Shown here piece by piece: positions 52,693-59,907 of a stretch of 64,000 bases of DNA. The DNA lies in the NCBI RefSeq assembly GCF_000714535.1, contig NZ_AUND01000042.1, positions 1 to 64,000 on the forward strand, read 5' to 3'. Made by a program: the position numbers and the translations under genes. The stretch is from Thioclava pacifica DSM 10166. Lineage in GTDB: Bacteria; Pseudomonadota; Alphaproteobacteria; Rhodobacterales; Rhodobacteraceae. The notes beneath the pieces are model-generated. The model saw nothing but the letters and a program-made list of their open reading frames with translations. It was not told the DNA's origin and did not search any database. Position 1 is the stretch's first letter. Each line of letters opens with the position of its first letter.

Positions 52693-52708
52693 TTTAATCT
52701 CGATTAAA
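52693..52708. promoter_or_regulatory. 16-bp near-perfect palindrome before the ABC ATPase gene
   Basis: TTTAATC (52693-52699) and GATTAAA (52702-52708) are reverse complements with a 2-base centre, beginning 5 bases before the ATG. It is strikingly AT-rich for this genome and looks like a transcription-factor site. Iron-responsive repressors are one possibility for an FbpC-like gene; that is inference. Confidence 0.5.
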
Positions 52709-52763
52709 ACACTCGGACATTTGGGGCGGGGATACCAGCCCCCCGCCTCTCATGCAAGCGCGC

Positions 52764-53543
52764 TCAGATCGAGATATTGTTGGCGCCGCCGTCAAGCATC
52801 ACGTTCTGGCCGATCATGAAGCCGGCATGGACCGAGCACATGAAAGCGCAGGTCGCGCCGAACTCCTCGGGCGTGCCGTAGCGGCGGGCGGGGATGGTGG
52901 CGCAACGCTCGGCTTTCGCCTCCTCGAGGCTGATCCCCTTCGCTTTCGCAACGCCCGTGTCGAGCGAGATCGCGCGGTCGGTGGCGTGGATGCCCGGCAG
53001 CAGGTTGTTGATGTTCACGCCATGCGGGGCGACCTGACGCGCGGTGCCCGCGACGAAACCGGTGAGGCCGGAGCGCGCGGCGTTCGACAGACCCAGCGCA
53101 GAGATCGGCGCGCGCACCGATTGCGAGGTGATGTTGACGACGCGGCCCCAGCCGCGCTCGATCATGCCCGGAAGCGTTGCCTGCATCATCGCGATCGGGG
53201 CCAGCATGTTCGCATCGAGCGCCTTGATGAAATCTTCGCGCGACCAGTCGGTCCACATGCCCGGGGGCGGCCCCCCCGCATTGGTCACGAGGATATCCAC
53301 CGCGCCTGCCGCGTCGAGCACGGCCGCGCGGCCTTCGGGGGTGGTGATATCGGCGGCGACGGGAATGACCGAGACGCCGGTCGCAGCCTCGATGTCATTG
53401 GCGGTCGCGGCCAGCGCATCGGCACCGCGCGCATTGAGGACCAGGTCGACCCCCGCCTCGGCCAGCGCCATCGCGCAGCCCCGCCCGAGCCCTTTCGAGC
53501 TTGCACAAACGATTGCCTTGCGGCCTCTGATCCCGAGATCCAT
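52764..53543 (-). CDS. Atypical SDR (beta-ketoacyl reductase-like, lacking YxxxK)
   Basis: 259 residues. The N-terminal cofactor motif reads CASSKGLGRG instead of TGxxxGxG, and NAGG is kept. Where classical SDRs have YxxxK, this one has GLSNAARSGL, so the catalytic Tyr is missing. A known SDR subgroup related to FabG shows the same changes. Substrate and activity are unknown. GAGGAG lies just before ATG 53543; the longer upstream frame enters the neighbouring Hint gene and is spurious. Confidence 0.85.
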   Translation of the reverse strand: MDLGIRGRKAIVCASSKGLGRGCAMALAEAGVDLVLNARGADALAATANDIEAATGVSVIPVAADITTPEGRAAVLDAAGAVDILVTNAGGPPPGMWTDWSREDFIKALDANMLAPIAMMQATLPGMIERGWGRVVNITSQSVRAPISALGLSNAARSGLTGFVAGTARQVAPHGVNINNLLPGIHATDRAISLDTGVAKAKGISLEEAKAERCATIPARRYGTPEEFGATCAFMCSVHAGFMIGQNVMLDGGANNISI

Positions 53544-53730
53544 TTCGCGCTCCTCTCCTGTCAGTCCGGCCGCGGCCGGGTTTGGCTGCACAATAGCTTG
53601 CCCCGCCCGGGCGGCAAGCGCATCCATGCACAGGCGCTTGCATGCAACATTGCTTGACCCTGGGGCGGGCAGGGCGGTAAGCGAAGACAAATACCCACGC
53701 AGGACGCCCGAACGGGCGAGGGGAGCGCGC

Positions 53731-54714
53731 GTGACGAAGCCCAGCCAGACCGTCCATGTCTTCGACGCCGAGGATATCTGGGTGACTTCGGGCGCCAATC
53801 AGGGCGACGGGCTTGGGCCGGCGGAGACCTGCGAACCGGGCGATATTTACCAGCTCGACCGTCAGGCCATGCCGCGCAAGCTGATCCTCGCACAGAGCGG
53901 TGCGCAGGCGGAGGTGGTCGAGGGGTCCGAGTTTGGTGCGCAGGGCGATCCTCTGATCCTCGTTGCGCGGCATCTGATGATGACGCCCGATGGCGACACG
54001 GTCGACGTGCTGCTGATCCGGCATGACCCGCAAGGCCGCCACTTCGCGCTGCCGCTTTCGCCGATCGCCCCACGGCTCGACTACACGCTGCTGGAGGCCA
54101 GCGACGACCCGGGCGAGGTTCAGCTCGTGGATCTGGTCTGTGTGGCGTTCACGACCGGCACGATGATCACGCTCGCGGGCGGGGCGCAGATGCCGATCGA
54201 ACAGCTCAAGGCCGGTGATCGGGTGCTGACGCGCGACAACGGCCCGCAACCGGTGCAGCTCGTCGCCAAGGCCACGATGCGTGCTCTGGGAAGTTTTGCG
54301 CCCGTTGTGATCTCGGCGGGCGTCTTGGGAAATGAGGGCGATCTGGTGGTCTCGCCGCATCACCGGGTCTTTCTCTACCGGCGCGGCAAGCAGAAGCTGG
54401 CCGATACTTCCGAGATCCTCGTGCAGGCCAAGCATCTTGTCGATGACGAGAATGTCTGGCGCCGCGAGGGTGGGTTCGTCGATTACTATGCGCTGGTCTT
54501 CGAGCGCCACGAGATCATCTATGCCGAGGGTATTCCGGTCGAGAGCCTGATGGTGTCGGAGGCGACGTTGTCGCTTCTGCCCGAGGAGCTTGGCACGGAG
54601 ATCTCGGCGCGTCTGCCCGATCTCGCGCATCGGCCGCATTTCGGCACCGAAGCGACGCGCGAATTGCTCGACCGTATCGGGCGTGAGCAGATTTTCCGCA
54701 AGCGTAAGCCTTGA
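53731..54714 (+). CDS. Second Hint-domain protein
   Basis: 327 residues. The N-terminal part (about 1-140) is not recognised. A Hint_2-like domain follows (about 145-290): VAFTTGTMITLAGGAQMPIE, AGDRVLTRDNGPQPVQL and VVSPHHRVFLYR. The usual opening Cys of CFTxGT is Ala here (AFTTGT), so the self-cleavage nucleophile appears lost, while the HHR motif is kept. No secretion signal is visible. Start is GTG at 53731 with GAGGGGAG 6 bases upstream; no closer ATG exists. Confidence 0.75.
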   Translation: MTKPSQTVHVFDAEDIWVTSGANQGDGLGPAETCEPGDIYQLDRQAMPRKLILAQSGAQAEVVEGSEFGAQGDPLILVARHLMMTPDGDTVDVLLIRHDPQGRHFALPLSPIAPRLDYTLLEASDDPGEVQLVDLVCVAFTTGTMITLAGGAQMPIEQLKAGDRVLTRDNGPQPVQLVAKATMRALGSFAPVVISAGVLGNEGDLVVSPHHRVFLYRRGKQKLADTSEILVQAKHLVDDENVWRREGGFVDYYALVFERHEIIYAEGIPVESLMVSEATLSLLPEELGTEISARLPDLAHRPHFGTEATRELLDRIGREQIFRKRKP

Positions 54715-54819
54715 ACGCCTCTTGCGCGTGACTTGACGCCGGGATCGGCGCGGTCCCCCTTGCCGCGCTACCCGCCCCGCACTACGCTCCGCTCAAAAGA
54801 GCTTACGAGCGGACCTTTC

Positions 54820-55518
54820 ATGCGTATCGGCATCCTTCAAACCGGCCAATCCCCTGACGTGCTGCGCGATCAGGCGGGTGACTATCCCGACATGTTCGAA
54901 ACCCTTCTGGCAGGGCGCGGGCTGACGTTCGCGCGCTATGATGTCGAGCATATGCAGTTCCCGAAAGACGTGCATGAGTGCGAGGGATGGCTGATCACCG
55001 GCTCGCGCCACGGCGCCTATGAGGAGCACCCCTTCATCCCGCCGCTGGAGGATTTCATCCGCAAGGCGCATGAGGCGAAAGTGCCGATGGTGGGGATCTG
55101 CTTTGGCCACCAGATCATCGCGCAGGCGCTTGGCGGCGAGGTCGAGAAATTCGCGGGCGGCTGGGCCGTGGGTCCGCAGGACTATGATTTCGACGGCGAG
55201 ACGGTGACGCTCAACGCCTGGCATCAGGATCAGGTGACCAAGCTGCCGCCCGGCGCCACGCCTGTCGCGGGCAATGATTTCTGCGCCTATCCGGCGCTCG
55301 TTTATGGCGATACGATATTCACCGTGCAGCCCCATCCCGAGTTCCGCGATACTTTCGTGGAAGGGCTGATGGACACGCGCGGGCGCGGCGTGGTGCCGGA
55401 TAATCTGATGGAGGCGGCGCGCGCGAAGCTCGGTTCTCCCAATGGCTCGGCACGAATGGCTGCGCGGATCGCCGATTTCTTTCTACAGGAAAGGGCGCAG
55501 GCGCGCCCGGAAAGCTGA
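54820..55518 (+). CDS. Class I glutamine amidotransferase
   Basis: 232 residues, a stand-alone GATase resembling GMP-synthase amidotransferase domains. The nucleophile Cys lies in MVGICFGHQIIAQALGG and the His/Glu pair in VQPHPEF. It releases ammonia from glutamine or hydrolyses a gamma-glutamyl compound. The following puuA- and puuB-like genes suggest the role of PuuD (gamma-glutamyl-GABA hydrolase), though E. coli PuuD belongs to a different branch. ATG 54820 begins MRIGILQTGQ; the gap to the next gene is 3 bases. Confidence 0.87.
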   Translation: MRIGILQTGQSPDVLRDQAGDYPDMFETLLAGRGLTFARYDVEHMQFPKDVHECEGWLITGSRHGAYEEHPFIPPLEDFIRKAHEAKVPMVGICFGHQIIAQALGGEVEKFAGGWAVGPQDYDFDGETVTLNAWHQDQVTKLPPGATPVAGNDFCAYPALVYGDTIFTVQPHPEFRDTFVEGLMDTRGRGVVPDNLMEAARAKLGSPNGSARMAARIADFFLQERAQARPES

Positions 55519-55521
55519 CCG

Positions 55522-56886
55522 ATGAACTCGATGAAGGACTGGACCGACCGTATCCCGCAGGCGGCGCGCGACTATCTTGAGGGCCGCCGCCTCGACGAGG
55601 TGGAGTGCATCGTCGCCGACATTGCCGGCGTGGCGCGCGGCAAGGCGATGCCCGCGTCGAAATTCCAGTTCCAGGACCGGTTCTTCCTGCCGAACTCGAT
55701 CTTTTTGCAGACGATCACCGGCGAGTGGACGGACAACCCTTCGGGCGCCTTCACCGAGCCGGACATGATCCTCGTGCCCGATTTCTCGACGGCGACCGCC
55801 GCGCCTTGGACGGCCGACTGGACCTTGCAGATCATCCACGATGTCGAGGACCAGCAGGGCAACCCGGTGCCGATCGCGCCGCGCAACGTCCTCAAGCGCG
55901 TGCTCAGCCTTTACGAGGCCGAGGGCTGGAAGCCGGTCGTCGCGCCCGAAATGGAGTTCTTCCTTGTCGCGCGCAACGTGGACCCGAACCAGCCGATCAT
56001 CCCGCCGATGGGCCGCTCGGGCCGTCGCGCGGCGGCGAAACAGGCCTATTCGATGTCGGCGGTCGATGAATACGGCAAGGTGATCGACGACATCTACGAT
56101 TTCGCCGAACTTCAGGGCTTCGAGATCGACGGCATCTTGCAGGAAGGCGGCGCGGGCCAGATCGAGATCAACCTCGCCCATGGCGACCCGGTCGAGCTGG
56201 CCGACCAGATCTTCTACTTCAAGCGGCTGATCCGCGAGGCCGCGCTGCGCCACGATTGCTTCGCGACCTTCATGGCCAAACCGATCGAGGGCGAGCCGGG
56301 TTCGGCGATGCATATCCACCAATCGGTGATCGACATCGAGACCGGCGAGAACATCTTCTCGGATGAAAAGGGCGGCGAGACCGAGGCCTTCCTGCATTGC
56401 ATCGCGGGGCTGCAAACCCATCTTCCGGCGGTGATCGCGCTGCTCGCGCCTTACGTGAACAGCTATCGCCGCTACGTTCCCGATTTCGCCGCACCCATCA
56501 ATCTCGAATGGGGCCGCGACAACCGCACGACGGGGCTGCGCGTGCCGATCTCGGGGCCTGCCGCACGGCGGATCGAGAACCGTCTCGCGGGGATGGACTG
56601 CAACCCCTATCTCGGGCTCGCGGCCTCGCTCGCCTGTGCCTATCTGGGGCTGAAAGAGCAGCAGATGCCGAAGCCCGAATGTCTGGGCGACGCCTATATG
56701 TCGGCCGAGGACGTGCCGGTGAACCTTGGCGATGCGCTCGATCTCTTCTCGGAGGATGCGAAGATCCGCGATGTGCTCGGCCATGAATTCTGCGCCGTCT
56801 ACGAGGCGGTCAAGCGCAACGAGTACAAGGAATTCCTGCAAGTGATCTCGCCCTGGGAGCGTGAGCATCTTCTGCTGAACGTGTGA
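55522..56886 (+). CDS. Glutamine synthetase family protein, gamma-glutamylputrescine synthetase-like
   Basis: 454 residues of the GS III-beta-like family. PEMEFFLV, GGAGQIEINLAHGDP, and the His-rich AMHIHQSVID contain metal and ATP contacts, and INLEWGRDNRTTGLRVP the ammonium/glutamate site. PuuA-type enzymes couple glutamate to putrescine or another amine rather than to ammonia. The neighbouring PuuB-like oxidase supports a gamma-glutamylated amine pathway. The gene begins 3 bases after the amidotransferase stop. Confidence 0.9.
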   Translation: MNSMKDWTDRIPQAARDYLEGRRLDEVECIVADIAGVARGKAMPASKFQFQDRFFLPNSIFLQTITGEWTDNPSGAFTEPDMILVPDFSTATAAPWTADWTLQIIHDVEDQQGNPVPIAPRNVLKRVLSLYEAEGWKPVVAPEMEFFLVARNVDPNQPIIPPMGRSGRRAAAKQAYSMSAVDEYGKVIDDIYDFAELQGFEIDGILQEGGAGQIEINLAHGDPVELADQIFYFKRLIREAALRHDCFATFMAKPIEGEPGSAMHIHQSVIDIETGENIFSDEKGGETEAFLHCIAGLQTHLPAVIALLAPYVNSYRRYVPDFAAPINLEWGRDNRTTGLRVPISGPAARRIENRLAGMDCNPYLGLAASLACAYLGLKEQQMPKPECLGDAYMSAEDVPVNLGDALDLFSEDAKIRDVLGHEFCAVYEAVKRNEYKEFLQVISPWEREHLLLNV

Positions 56887-56890
56887 TCCG

Positions 56891-58192
56891 ATGAACCTGC
56901 TCTTTGCCAATGACCGCCGGGGTGAGCACCCGCCGAGCTACTACGCTGCGACAGCGCTGACCAAGAAACGCTGGCCGGAGCTGAAGGGGCAACAGCGTGC
57001 CGATATCTGTGTGATCGGTGGCGGTTTCACCGGGCTTTCGGCGGCTCTGCACCTGGCCGAGAAAGGCTTTTCGGTGATCCTGCTCGAAGCCCATCGCGTG
57101 GGCTTCGGCGCCTCGGGGCGCAATGGCGGTCAGGTGGGATCCGGTCAGCGGCTCGAACAGGACGAGCTGGAGAAGATCCACGGGCGCGAGATGGCGCATC
57201 GGCTTTGGGATATTGGTGAAGATGCGAAGGCGCTCGTGCGCGATCTGATCGCGCGCCATGAGATGGGGGTGACCTTCCATCCCGGCATCGCCCATGCCTG
57301 CCGCAGCGAGACCGAGGTCGCCCATTCGCACAAGATGGCCGAGAAGCTCGCCCGCGATTACGGCTATGACAAGATCGATCCGCTCTATCGCGAGGATCTG
57401 CGCGCGCTGCTGCCGTCCGAGGCCTATATCGGCGGCGATCTCGATCGTGGGGCAGGGCATCTGCATCCGCTCAATTTCGCGCAAGCTCTGGCGTTGGCCT
57501 GCGACAAGGCAGGGGTGACGATCCACGAGAGTTCTCTCGTTCATCATATCCGCCCCGGAGAGCCGGTGCGCATCCAGACCCAGCATGGCCATGTCGATGC
57601 CGATCACCTGATCTTCGCGGCCAATGGCTATCTGGGGGATCTCTCGCCGCGCGTGGCTGCCCGCGTCATGCCGATCAACAATTTCATCCTCGCGACTGAA
57701 CCGCTGGGCGATCGTGTCGACGAGGTGCTGCGCGCCAATATCGCCGTGGCCGATACCAAGTTCGTGGTGAATTACTGGCGACTGTCCGAGGATAACCGGC
57801 TGCTTTTCGGTGGTGGGGAGAGCTATGGCTACAAGTTTCCCGATATCGTCGCGACCGTACGCAAGCCGATGCTCGAGGTTTATCCGGGCCTTGCCGATGT
57901 GCGCATTGATTACGCATGGGGCGGAACGCTTGCGATCACTCGCACCCGGATGCCCTATTTCGCCCGCCCACTGAAGAACGCGCTTTCGGCCAGCGGATTC
58001 TCTGGCCATGGCGTGGCGATGGGCACGATGGCGGGTAAGATCATGGCCGAGGCGGTTGCCGGGCAGGCCGAACGTTTCGATCTGATGGCCGGGCTCAAGG
58101 TGCCGAGCTTCCCGGGCGGTGCGCTCCTGCGCAGCCCGCTTCTGGTTGCGGCGATGACGTGGTTCTCGATGCGCGACAAGCTGGGCATTTAA
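56891..58192 (+). CDS. FAD-dependent oxidoreductase, gamma-glutamylputrescine oxidase-like
   Basis: 433 residues, DAO family. The FAD motif ICVIGGGFTGLSAALHLAEKG is at about 40-60, GFGASGRNGGQVGSGQR at about 76-92, and the C-terminal SGFSGHGVAMGTMAGK closes the flavin site. It resembles PuuB and other glutamyl-amine or amine oxidases. It would oxidise the gamma-glutamyl amine made by the upstream ligase to an aldehyde and H2O2. It starts 4 bases after puuA's stop. Confidence 0.9.
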   Translation: MNLLFANDRRGEHPPSYYAATALTKKRWPELKGQQRADICVIGGGFTGLSAALHLAEKGFSVILLEAHRVGFGASGRNGGQVGSGQRLEQDELEKIHGREMAHRLWDIGEDAKALVRDLIARHEMGVTFHPGIAHACRSETEVAHSHKMAEKLARDYGYDKIDPLYREDLRALLPSEAYIGGDLDRGAGHLHPLNFAQALALACDKAGVTIHESSLVHHIRPGEPVRIQTQHGHVDADHLIFAANGYLGDLSPRVAARVMPINNFILATEPLGDRVDEVLRANIAVADTKFVVNYWRLSEDNRLLFGGGESYGYKFPDIVATVRKPMLEVYPGLADVRIDYAWGGTLAITRTRMPYFARPLKNALSASGFSGHGVAMGTMAGKIMAEAVAGQAERFDLMAGLKVPSFPGGALLRSPLLVAAMTWFSMRDKLGI

Positions 58193-58258
58193 GGCACGAA
58201 ACCGCCCGGTCTCGATTTCGTCATGAAATGGTCACTGGAGAAATATCCACAGAGAGTG

Positions 58259-58291
58259 TAAGGTTTCCCAAATATCAGTTTCAGGAAACCT
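58259..58291 (+). promoter_or_regulatory. 9-bp inverted repeat masking the DegT-family gene RBS
   Basis: AAGGTTTCC (58259-58267) and GGAAACCTT (58283-58291) are perfect reverse complements around 15 bases. The right arm contains the AGGAAA Shine-Dalgarno of the next gene (start 58296), so a transcript hairpin would hide it. It could alternatively be a protein-binding operator. Confidence 0.65.
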
Positions 58292-58295
58292 TGCC

Positions 58296-59480
58296 ATGCC
58301 GCGTGACGGACAAATCGCCCCGAACTGCTACGACGCCGAACCCATCCCCGAGGCCGCCCGCGCCGAGATCGACCGCCTGCTCGCAAGCGGCGATCTGTTC
58401 CGCTACACCTCGGAGAATGCCCCCGTCGCCCGGCTCGAAGCCGAGTTTGCAGAGTTCATGGGCGTGAAATACGCGGTCGCGGTGTCGTCCTGCTCGCAGG
58501 CGCTGTTCCTCGCGATGAAGGCGCTCGACCTGCCGCGGGACGCCCGCGTGTTGGTCCCGGCTTTCACCTTTGCGGCTGTACCCTCCGCCATTGTCCATGC
58601 CGATTGCGTGCCGGTGCTGGTCGAGGTGGGGTCGAATTACCGGATCGACCTCGATGATTTCCGCGCCAAGTTCGACGACAGCATCGACGCGGTGATGATT
58701 TCGCACATGCGCGGACACACCTCCGACATGGATGTGATCATGGAGCTCGCCGAAGAAAAGGGCGTGCCGGTCATCGAGGACGCGGCGCATTCGCTCGGGA
58801 CGCTCTGGAATGGCAAGAAGATCGGCACGATCGGCAAGATCGGCTGCCTCTCTTTCCAGTCCTACAAGCTGATCAACGCGGGCGAGGGCGGCATCCTGCT
58901 GACCGACGACCCGGAACTGGCCGCGCGCGCCGTGATCATGTCGGGCGCTTACGAGCATAACTGGAAGAAACACCCCGGCCTGCAAAACTCCTTCGTGCAA
59001 TGGCAGAACAAGCTGCCGCTTTATAACTGCCGGATGCAGAACCTCTCGGCTGCGGTGATCCGTCCGCAGATCCCGGAAGTGGATCGCCGTGTGAACGACG
59101 GCCGCGCGAACCACGATTATGTCGCGGAGCGGCTGAACACGAGCGATTGGCTCGACGTGCCGCCTCCGCTCGGGCCCGAGACCCGCGCACCGGACTCGCT
59201 GCAATTCAACCTCGCGGGCGAGTGGACCGACGAAGAAGCCCGCAAGCTTCAAACCGAGGCGAAGGCCCGGGGCGTCGGCGTACAGGTTTTCGGTCTGAGC
59301 GAAGATAACGCGCGTGCCTATTGGAACTGGCAGTTCCTCGGCGATGTGCCGGAGCTGCCGAAGACCCGCGCGATGCTGATGCGCGCCTGCGACACGCGCC
59401 TTCCCGCGCGCCTCAAGCAGCCCGAGCTCGATTACATCGCCGATGCGATCCTCGAAGCGGTTGAGGTTGTAAAAGGGTAA
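58296..59480 (+). CDS. DegT/DnrJ/EryC1-family PLP aminotransferase
   Basis: 394 residues, type I aminotransferase fold of the nucleotide-sugar group. The PLP lysine is Lys191 (SFQSYKLINAGEGG), with IEDAAHSLGT contributing the PLP ring/phosphate residues. These enzymes aminate keto sugars for surface glycans or antibiotics. No sugar pathway genes are next to it, so the substrate is unknown. Start 58296 has AGGAAA inside an inverted repeat that could control translation. A strong terminator follows. Confidence 0.88.
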   Translation: MPRDGQIAPNCYDAEPIPEAARAEIDRLLASGDLFRYTSENAPVARLEAEFAEFMGVKYAVAVSSCSQALFLAMKALDLPRDARVLVPAFTFAAVPSAIVHADCVPVLVEVGSNYRIDLDDFRAKFDDSIDAVMISHMRGHTSDMDVIMELAEEKGVPVIEDAAHSLGTLWNGKKIGTIGKIGCLSFQSYKLINAGEGGILLTDDPELAARAVIMSGAYEHNWKKHPGLQNSFVQWQNKLPLYNCRMQNLSAAVIRPQIPEVDRRVNDGRANHDYVAERLNTSDWLDVPPPLGPETRAPDSLQFNLAGEWTDEEARKLQTEAKARGVGVQVFGLSEDNARAYWNWQFLGDVPELPKTRAMLMRACDTRLPARLKQPELDYIADAILEAVEVVKG

Positions 59481-59512
59481 TTCGGCCAGCCGAAGGCCAG
59501 CGGATAAAAACA

Positions 59513-59538
59513 GGGGCGCGAGTGATCGCGCCCCTTTT
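59513..59538 (+). terminator. Intrinsic terminator of the DegT-family gene
   Basis: GGGGCGCG (59513-59520) and CGCGCCCC (59527-59534) form a perfect stem around 6 bases, followed by TTTT. It lies 33 bases after the aminotransferase stop. Confidence 0.9.
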
Positions 59539-59569
59539 CGTTTGTTCTCGCCTTGGCCTGTTTGTCCGC

Positions 59570-59896
59570 TTAAGCCTGCTGCATCCGCTCGATATAGGCG
59601 CGCAGTTCCTCGGCCTCGTGGCGGGCGTCGCGCAGCCCGTCCATCGCGGCGCGCAGTTCGGCCTCGGACTGGTTGAGCTGGTTGGTCAGCTCCGCCTCGC
59701 GCTGCTCGAAATAGGCGAGCGCCTGATCGCGCGTTTCCTCGGCTTCGTGCAGCGCTTGCGCCATCTGCTCCAGCTCGCCCATGTCGGCGCGGGTCACGCG
59801 GGTCAGGCGATGGATCAGCCAGCTCGCGAACCAGCCCAGGGCGAAAGCCACGAAGAGAATGATCGCGGTGGCGATGATGAATTCGGTGCGGTTCAT
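59570..59896 (-). CDS. Small membrane-anchored coiled-coil protein
   Basis: 108 residues. One membrane helix (about 7-28; IIATAIILFVAFALGWFASW) is followed by a long charged helix (about 38-105) with heptad-like Leu/Ala spacing (ELEQMAQALHEAEETRDQAL). Related short proteins in Rhodobacterales lie beside OmpA-like genes. It starts 11 bases after the OmpA protein stop and is likely co-transcribed with it. Function unknown. Confidence 0.75.
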   Translation of the reverse strand: MNRTEFIIATAIILFVAFALGWFASWLIHRLTRVTRADMGELEQMAQALHEAEETRDQALAYFEQREAELTNQLNQSEAELRAAMDGLRDARHEAEELRAYIERMQQA

Positions 59897-59907
59897 ATCC
59901 TGTCCCC

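Noticed and set aside
53596-53619. GCTTGCC/GGCAAGC stem in the gap before the second Hint gene
   Set aside because: GC-rich stem without T-run and far from both stop codons; may be chance in this composition.
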